Part shown: positions 56,562 to 64,000 of the stretch, piece by piece
Layout: each line of letters opens with the position of its first letter
Numbering within the stretch: the stretch's first letter is position 1
NCBI RefSeq assembly: GCF_000003815.2
Contig: NC_049982.1
Coordinates: 11,038,175-11,102,174 of the forward strand
Source of the DNA: Branchiostoma floridae
Lineage: Eukaryota; Chordata; Leptocardii; Amphioxiformes; Branchiostomatidae
DNA: 64,000 nucleotides
Direction of reading: 5' to 3'
Translations under genes and position numbers: made by a program
Notes under the pieces: generated by a model
Told to the model about the DNA's origin: nothing
Seen by the model: the letters and a program-made list of their open reading frames with translations, nothing else
The model's database searches: none

Positions 56562-59500
56562 CGTTCTCAACAGAAATAACACGACTGTTGTGGAAACACT
56601 TTACTTCCAGCACATTTCCAGAATAGGTTTTAAATACAAACGTAAGGAAACCTGCTTCAGAATGGCAGCAACACGCGACGATCATCAACCCACTTACACC
56701 ACTCTCCAACTACCTTCGATCACCTTACAGTTTATGCTAGACGTTACATCCATGCAAATAACCAGGACCACCTGCATCAGACGAGGTGCTACACAGCACT
56801 TATCTGTGAGTTAACACCTGCCGAAGGCTTTTCATAGACAGGATTTTTGTATAGGTTCTTTTCCTGACTTAGGATACCGTTGAATGTTACTCTACTTCCT
56901 ATTTCTGATCCGTACAAAAGAAACTGAGGCTTTAGAGACAAATCCTGGGAAACATAACGTGCTAACCTCCTTTTGCCTGGCAATTATATAAAGATAGAAC
57001 TTCATTTACAATTTTGTTTTTAACACAATCAGGAAATCCTTCTCACATTAAACAATGTTGAAACTGGCCGTATACACCTGTTCCTGAAAATAAAGCAAAA
57101 GCGGCAGGCCGTATACACCTGCTCTTGAAAAGAAAAGAAATAAAACATTTAGGCTGGACGTGACGGCCGATATATTTTGTTTTGGCCCAACGTTATAGGG
57201 GCTTAGCATTAAACCGAAGTTCTCTTCGAACAACCAATCAGCGTTCAGAGATTAGAACGCTGAATCATTCTTGACAGAGATAGAAGAAGGACAGTTTGAA
57301 ATCTCCCGAGCTCCCCGTCCTAATTGGGAAGTTAATCGCTTGTCTTTGTGAGTTTATCGCTTGTTTTCGTGAAATGGAAATCTTATCCCTTTTTGTTTCG
57401 TGAATAGTCTCTTTTTGGGGATTCTAAACGATGGATTTGAACGTTGTTGCGGTAAGTGAGAGGTTTGAAATTGGTAACGTTCGATTCCACAATGTGAGTT
57501 TGGAAAACTGTCCAGGCACATGTACACTGATGCCTCGGGTCTTTTTCTTATCCATAAAAGTCTTGAGTCTTTATGTAGCCTGTGTTTATTCACAGCTTAT
57601 TTCAGTCACTAGTCCACTCATAGCAAGACTGGAAGCGAAAAGCAGACGATTGATTGTGTTACAAAGAACTGTTGTCAGCGTGGATGACGAAATGGAGTCT
57701 TTCACAAAACTTTTAACAGATTTACTTGACTGAAAACTGTTAAGTCAAAGGTATCATAACCGCGATTTGGCGTTTAACCGACCGTTTGTAGTCAGGATGA
57801 AGGAGCTACATGCAGGCGTTATCAAATAGGGTTCGAATAACACTACAAACTGCCTACTGTACGTCCCCTATCTGGGGGCTGTTGGTATCACCAGTGAGGT
57901 CCGTACTGCTTGCCTTTGGATGTGAGCATTCTCAAGAATAGGGGTGAAGGGTTGTGCTGAGACATGATTCAAAATGGCAAGTGTTCGGATATCCGCTCAA
58001 TCAAAGCCTGGGGCTGTATCTGAAAGAGGGACACTTCAAGGCATGTTGATTGTCTTAGATGGGCAGTTTATTATTTTGTTCCATATTCGCTGTGAAGATA
58101 AAAGTGTAACGTGACGACGTATAGTATGATTTCTTGAAATTACACATGCTGCCCCTCCTCCCACGACTTAATTTAATTAACGGCATGAAAACTTAACGGA
58201 AGATTGATTACTTGTAACGTGTCGCTGCAACGTGTGATCTTTGTGAGCTTAAACTTACAAGGTTTTAAGTCGTATACCTTGCTGGTTTTGTAAAACAATG
58301 AAAAGAATTTGCATAACGGAGCTAGTTTTTGACTGACAGAAAGTTTTGAAAAGTGTCTGATTAAAGTTGCATCCGATAAAAGTTCCGTGCCGTTACTAAT
58401 GTATCCACAGAGTTGATTTCAAAATTTGGACATCGTTCATAACTGAATCCGAGTAAATCAGATGGAGTGTATTCACTATTCGGTGTTCATGAGTATGGAT
58501 GGCATTCCTTCGTGAAGAGACTAGAATTTTTCATGAGAGAAACAGCACAGTATCGTGGAAAGGGGTATCCGATGGTCACGTTTCCAGAGGATCATCTTTT
58601 GTTCATGCCTACCTTACTGGCCTTTCTTATCGCCTATCGGCTCGCTCTGGGGGGTTTTCGTCGCTATCGCTCCCTTGGCGGGTGGAAAAATCGTAATTGA
58701 TTGTTGGTTATAATATTACAACGTTTGTATAACATTTCAGATACACAATAAGTGTAATGTTCGTATAAGTCAGGCATGACAATTTATGAAAATGATTTCC
58801 ATTTTGGTTTGTAAACTTTCTCGTATTTGTTATGTTTTATGCCAGTCAATAAAAGTTGCTGATATTCCCACCAAGAAATATTTTGTGTGGAGTGATTATG
58901 GGTTCTTTCTGGATATAATAACGGCCGAGAAGGTAGGCATAAATTCATTTTTGTGAAACAAAAAACACTTTGTGTAAAATGTAGATAGCAACTTGTAGTG
59001 TAATGCAGCAAGAGGCCCTCCTCTAGTATGAGATTGCTGCAACTTTATCAAGTTCACGAACGCACTGTGTTTTTGACAATACTTTACTTGACATTCACAG
59101 CCATGCATATATCCATTGACGTGTCATTCTCTGCTTGTGACATTGCTAAGCTTGAATATACAACACATACATCCTACATTTCCTTGAGTCCAACAATGTG
59201 CTCTGATATACAATTCGTGTAGGCAGGCAATTTGTATATGTGTGCCAACAATGGTAGAAAATGACACACGAGACATCACCTTTACATGTCATAATGTTTA
59301 CAGTTCTGTCAATCTTAAGACATTCTGCACACGACCATGTCATCTTCCGCAAGATCACGTTTCAGCCTTCCTTTCTTGAATCTTCACTTGTTCCAAAATT
59401 ACTAATGGCGTTACTAATTTGATGACATGGGTGACGGTGAACGTTTCTTATTGTGATATCGATCAGTATAGAAAATGTCCTCGCAGGCAATTTGATTAAA

Positions 59501-60913
59501 CAATCTGTTAAAAACGACTACGTTTACCTCTAAAACGCCTAGTGTGTTTCTATCTATTAAAACGCATTTTATCCATGATGGCTGCAAGCGCTGCGGTTCA
59601 TATTTGGTTTTGTCTATTGTAGTTGTCTTTAACCCTGCCCCGATCAAGACTTTCCGTCATTTTGTTCCTTTGGTACTACATGAGTGCTCAGGGACTGGAG
59701 TAACAGTCTAGTAACAGTCTAGTAACAGTACTAGTGCAAATGTTCCGTATGTTGCAAAACGTCTGTATATCGCTTGAGATACATGTAGAATGACTTGTTC
59801 TCTAAATGATTTGCTTACATGTGGCACGTTATGGTCAGCTACACCAGCAAACCAATAGAAAAGGAAGCGCTACGTGATCCTAAAAAAAAGCATAGGTCAA
59901 GTCAGTTGCTACATTCACACCACACGTGGTATCAATAATGAGCAAAGTAAGACATGTGTATATACAAAGTCGCTTCACCACTTCACATCTCTTCAAGTAA
60001 GAATAAGGGTCAACAGTGTACTATGTTGATGGTATCATGTTGTTGGTCTAAGTCTAAAACATGTCTACGGGTTATGTTGAACCTGACTAAGCACTGCTGC
60101 ACGAACCCCTGCCACAACCACACCCAGAATCTGTGGCTTTTGGAAAAAATCATTTTTATATAGTTTTGTTTTGGGAGAGGTTTGGACGCCAATTACCGCC
60201 ATTTTACTATAGAAGACTTCTGACTAACGCTTTAATCGTCTTGCACTTGCGCTCACTGTGTGCATCTGCTCGAGATAGGATGGAAGACTAGACCTTGTTC
60301 GTACAAAGGGGCTTTAAGAAAATTTAACTTTTTGCTTACTTTTTTTTTTCATTTTTTCAAATAGTTGCCAAAGTTTCACCACAGCCTTGGATGCAGCATG
60401 ACAGACGATTCGTGCAGAAATGAGAGTTTTTGTGACAATGGTTTCAGTTTTATCAACTGATGAATACGTGCTTGATAAATGACGTGCAATTAAGTTGTCT
60501 TGATGATGGTGTCATATACATGATATAAACACGTGTAATCACATGGAGGTTTCTCCTACTTACGCTAAGATTGCATAACTGATTTCCCACGCTTTCAGAT
60601 AACCACATCTCCTTCTGCGCTTTCAACGTCTCATTATAAATGAGTCCTCGAAATTTCCCGCTCATCAAAAGCCCTTTTAGTGATATATAGCTAGAGGTAG
60701 TGACCTCTTTACTTGCACGAAAACCATTCTTTCTTTTCCTTTGAATAGAAAACTCGTCCAAAGCTGTAACTCTTTTACATCACTTCCAGTCAATCACTAG
60801 CAGCCCTGTAGAATGATGATTGGAACATTTAGCATAGATGCATATATGAGTGTATACGACAGCGGTTGATTGATTGATTGATTGATTGATTGATTTTCTT
60901 GCGTACGACTCTA
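56562..60913. other. Intergenic, no gene seen
   Basis: 4.3 kb between GPCR-2 and the CTHRC1-like gene. It holds a short tandem phrase (GGCCGTATACACCTG at about 57068 and 57109) and a (GATT)n run at 60868-60895. A plus-strand ATG followed by a good donor at 57431-57455 was considered, but no downstream exon is supported. Confidence 0.55.
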
Positions 60914-63900
60914 TCACTGTTGAGGAGGGGGCAGTTCCTCTATGAACAGCCTGGTGGCGCTGTTCCATCCCGTGTAACCGTTGGTGTCTCCAAAGTCAGG
61001 ACAGTTGCCGATGTTGAAATCCACTCTTATGATACCAGCCCTCAAATCGTTGCAAACTCCTGAAATGTATAGAGCAATGATGCTTTATAGAAGAAGGAAA
61101 AAAAAAGATATATCATCGGCAGTTGCCAAGTATTCTCCTAGTCATCATCTCCAAATAGATGCTGTGATAGAATCGTAATGTTTTCTGACTACCACCTAGT
61201 ATTAAACATTCAACGATCTAGAAAACGCTTCGCTTTTCCAGCACGATATTTGCTCGAAGGAAACCTATACAAACTGTACACCGAAAACTGCAACAGCAAC
61301 AAGAACAAAGAGATAGCAGTGGTTGTGTAAAAACAGGCTCTTTATCCAGTGGCGTTCCAACCTGATGAAACTTTTCACGAAAGGATTTACATGTATCCCT
61401 GACAAACAACACAATGTCAATGACTACACGGCCATGTAAAAGAGTTTTACCTTCAAACTGGCCCAGTCTGTGGCTTCTTGTTTCCGTACTGGGCACCCAT
61501 AGAACAACACAATGACTACACGGCCATGTAAAAGAGTTTTACCTTCAAACTGGCCCAGTCTGTGGCTCCTTGTTTCCGTACTGGGCACCCATAGAACAAC
61601 ACAATGACTACACGGCCATGTAAAAGAGTTTTACCTTCAAACTGGCCCAGTCTGTGGCTCCTTGTTTCCGTACTGGGCACCCATAGAACAACACAATGAC
61701 TACACGGCCATGTAAAAGAGTTTTACCTTCAAACTGGCCCAGTCTGTGGCTCCTTGTTTCCGTACTGGGCACCCATAGCACGCCCTCCACAGTGATGGGG
61801 TCCCGACACTCCACTCCGTTAAACGTCACGAACCATCTCTTGCAGGCCGACACGCCAGCCACGTAGAAGTTGGAGGACACGGACACACGAAGGGACGACA
61901 TGTTACTGTTCTTAACAAAATCACAGCCCTGTAGAGGGAGGTAAAAGAAGTTATCATCAATACCATCATGCAAATACGTCTTAGTATCAAGATTGATATT
62001 CCCATTGGCCTGGGATTTTCTTTATGTAACCTTAAGATAAGGGATAGTCTAAGCGAAGCAGAGCGACTTTTCATATTTAAGTTCAGTTTAATTGTTATAA
62101 GAAAAGCCAAATATCTTATGCAATGTCACGTAAAAGTAATTTGCCAATTTCATATAAACTGATTCATTGAAATAATGTACCTATAATCATCAATTTCTGT
62201 CAAATAAGAACGATTGGTCATGGTGGGTTAAAGAGGCAAAATGAATCAACTTTGAATTATGAATTTATAATCTCTTTATCAAGGAATCGATATCTTAATA
62301 ATAATCGGGGGACACTGTTTTAATAAGATCAATGGTTATTATCTTATAGGGACATTGATGTATGGGAAGACCTACAATCAATTGCAATCAGCAATCGACA
62401 ATCACATTAAGAAAGACTCTGCTTGTTTACCTTAAGTAAATTAAGAAGAATGATCTGAACTCTTTCATAGAAAAAGTTTTTGAATGATAAAACAAGTTCT
62501 TTAGAGCGATGCTTTAACTAAAATATTATGCTGCCAGGGAGATTTAAAACCTCATCAGCTCATGACCTGACGTTACATACGTACAGTAGCAATAAAAAGT
62601 AACATTTTCAATGTTTTGTCAAAGAAAATCTTGAAGCTGTGAAATATCCATAGCTTACTGATTTAACAAAGGACAATGGCGCCGTGTTGAGCTTTCGACT
62701 CGGAATCTAGAAGTCCCGAGTTCGATACCCGCCGTTCCCCCGAGTTCGTGTCCTTGAGAAAGACACTTCACATGATCTTCCTCACTTCACTCTGGTGGTG
62801 TAAAAATGGGTACCTGACTTCGGTCGGGAGATTCTGTTTGTACTGTGTATGTGGTGCGTATGTGGCACTGTTAATATAACATAAGTTACTAACTTGAGTG
62901 CCGTGCCACATTGTCCTCGTCTGTCCAAAAAGCAAATATGCCCCTAACAACCCATGCCCAGTTGAGCAGCTTCTGATCTTACTTGAATGACTCCCACGTC
63001 TGCCCCGTTGTTGAGGTTGGGCCAGCTGCACTGCTTCCAGTTCATAGTCGATGCCTTGGTACAGGAGCACTTCCCCGGGGTGCCGCGGTCTCCCTTATCC
63101 CCCTTCGGTCCCAGCGGACCCACCTCGCCCTACCGATATGAAGTTATCTTAGTGACAAGCAGTTACTTTGTTAGGAAAACGGTTACAGTTGATTACTGTT
63201 GATCATATTGTAAGCTTGCTGACTTATATTTCAGGATGCATTACGAACTACGATGTATCATGGACAACATAATTGAGATACACAAGAAGCTGCCTCGCAA
63301 CACACGATGCATTTACTATTGCCTGCATTTAGAGTCCATTCCAAGACACCATGCGGATGTTTGTTGCCATTGTTTAGAATTGATTTTAAAGTTTTGTAAT
63401 TATATGTCTAGGACATTTGATACTTCAGAAATATTTTTAACACTGTTTCAACTTCAACTTAATTTTCCCTGGTCGTGTAAAACTTTGGAAATATTCATGG
63501 TGTGGAATTTTTTGTAAATATTTGTAAATGTGAAATAATCACAGAGAGGTTTCACAATTATTCTAAATAAAGATATTTTTGTAAAGTTACTTTCAAAATG
63601 TTTCTAAAATATTCAAAGAAATTCAAATAAATGAGTATTTTCTTAGTCAATTTTTTTTAAATAATTTAATTATTGTGGTTCAGATATTCTTTTATTCAAA
63701 ATAATTCAGACTAATTATAAATATCGCCTAAAAACCTCATGGTGTCTTGGAATGGACTCTAGTTTGTTTCAAAATTTCAATTCTACACTAAATGCTTCAC
63801 ATCCTGATACAGTGTAGTGAAATCTGATTTGTCTTACAATGAAAGTGCCGTAAACTTACTGTAAAGTGATGCGGAATGACATCATCACACTTACCTTCCC

Positions 63901-64000
63901 GCCATCCCTTCCCGGTTGTCCATGCGCGCCTGGTATCCCAGGAGTCCCAGGGATGCCATTTAACCCGGATGAACACCTGTCTTCATTTCCGTTGGGCATC
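60914..64000 (-). CDS. CTHRC1-like collagen triple helix repeat containing protein (5' part outside window)
   Basis: Four exons: 63895->64000, 62983-63129, 61727-61928, 60914-61059 (stop at 60914-60916). The first encodes a short collagen segment (GIPGTPGIPGAHGQPGRDGG). The second ends the Gly-X-Y run and enters MNWKQCSWPNLNNGADVGVI. The third has the globular domain with RWFVTFNGVEC. The last ends TGWNSATRLFIEELPPPQQ. The motifs QCSW, FNG-EC, TGWNS and IEELP are those of CTHRC1, a secreted glycoprotein linked to matrix and Wnt signalling in vertebrates. Conserved cysteines are kept. The donor of exon 61727-61928 is tandemly copied (see the 92-bp array). The signal peptide should lie beyond the right edge. 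Confidence 0.9.
61418..61778. repeat. 92-bp tandem array (four copies) covering an exon end and its splice donor
   Basis: The phrase CAATGACTACACGGCCATG recurs at 61418, 61510, 61602 and 61694, always 92 bp apart and nearly identical. Each copy holds the last codons of the CTHRC1-like exon (STETRSHRLGQFEG) and the donor GTAAAACTC, with GT at 61725-61726, 61633-61634, 61541-61542 and 61449-61450. Confidence 0.95.
62672..62834 (+). mobile_element. tRNA-derived SINE
   Basis: A tRNA-like head has an A-box-like TGGCGCCGTGTTGAGC and a B box GAGTTCGATACC. A central block TGTCCTTGAGAAAGACACTT then TTCCTCACTTCACTC follows, of the kind shared by many fish and invertebrate SINEs. It lies in a CTHRC1-like intron, antisense to the gene. 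The 3' end is not certain. Confidence 0.7.
63332..63759. mobile_element. TA-flanked MITE, copy 3
   Basis: The ends GAGTCCATTCCAAGACACCATG and CATGGTGTCTTGGAATGGACTC are perfect inverted repeats flanked by TA on both sides. It is AT-rich, non-coding, and lies in a CTHRC1-like intron. Confidence 0.92.

Noticed and set aside
57431-57733. Plus-strand frame of 100 aa starting MDLNVVAV, with a donor-like GTAAGT
   Set aside because: No domain, no downstream exon and no paralogue; too weak to call a gene.
58467-58700. Plus-strand frame of 77 aa with a hydrophobic stretch
   Set aside because: No recognisable family or splice context.
61418-61778. Regularly spaced repeats suggestive of a CRISPR array
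   Set aside because: The copies are contiguous 92-bp units without unique spacers, in a eukaryotic gene.

Overview
This is a stretch of intron-rich animal genome carrying eight genes, all on the minus strand. Its mix of domain-shuffled receptors, tandem paralogue pairs and diverse short transposable elements fits an invertebrate deuterostome, most likely an amphioxus (Branchiostoma). That species call is inference from gene content, not from any marker. Two runs of N (26671-26770 and 31131-31655) are assembly gaps. Exons were assembled by hand from reading frame, GT-AG sites and intron phase. For the five genes complete in the window that have more than one coding exon, the coding lengths sum to multiples of three (917, 694, 694, 375 and 345 residues).

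Layout. (1) Positions 1-6745: a chimeric Cys-loop ligand-gated channel subunit (pLGIC-A; TM4 lies outside the window) with signal peptide, PAN/apple, two EGF and one TSP1 domain before the channel. (2) 9688-18544 and 21581-25759: a tandem pair of OATP/SLCO transporters (OATP-A, OATP-B), 694 aa each with identical exon sizes; copy A has gained a transposon, microsatellites and about 4.7 kb inside one intron. (3) 28324-30393: an 11-finger C2H2 protein in one coding exon. (4) 33500-41182: a second chimeric channel (pLGIC-B) with three sushi domains and one TSP1, whose channel exons match pLGIC-A in size and phase. (5) 43631-47646 and 52659-56561: two rhodopsin-like GPCR paralogues, six exons each. 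(6) 60914-64000: the 3' part of a CTHRC1-like (collagen triple helix repeat containing) secreted protein.

The most striking observation is in the two channels. In both, a separate phase-1/phase-1 exon encoding about 52 residues with eight conserved cysteines sits where loop C of the ligand-binding domain should be, between beta-9 and TM1. Skipping this exon keeps the frame and leaves a normal-length loop C. Together with swapped N-terminal adhesion or complement-type modules on a constant channel chassis, this suggests an unusual family of receptors with an inserted domain at the ligand-capping loop.

The rest is shaped by mobile DNA: a TA-flanked MITE family with three copies (one with its paralogous empty site in the window), a TAA-flanked PIF/Harbinger-like MITE, a 0.9 kb TIR element, a 5S-rRNA-derived SINE, a tRNA-derived SINE, LINE 3' ends, a large foldback, and a 92-bp tandem array that copies a splice donor four times. 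The genes do not form an operon or an obvious pathway; the only functional grouping visible is paralogue clustering.
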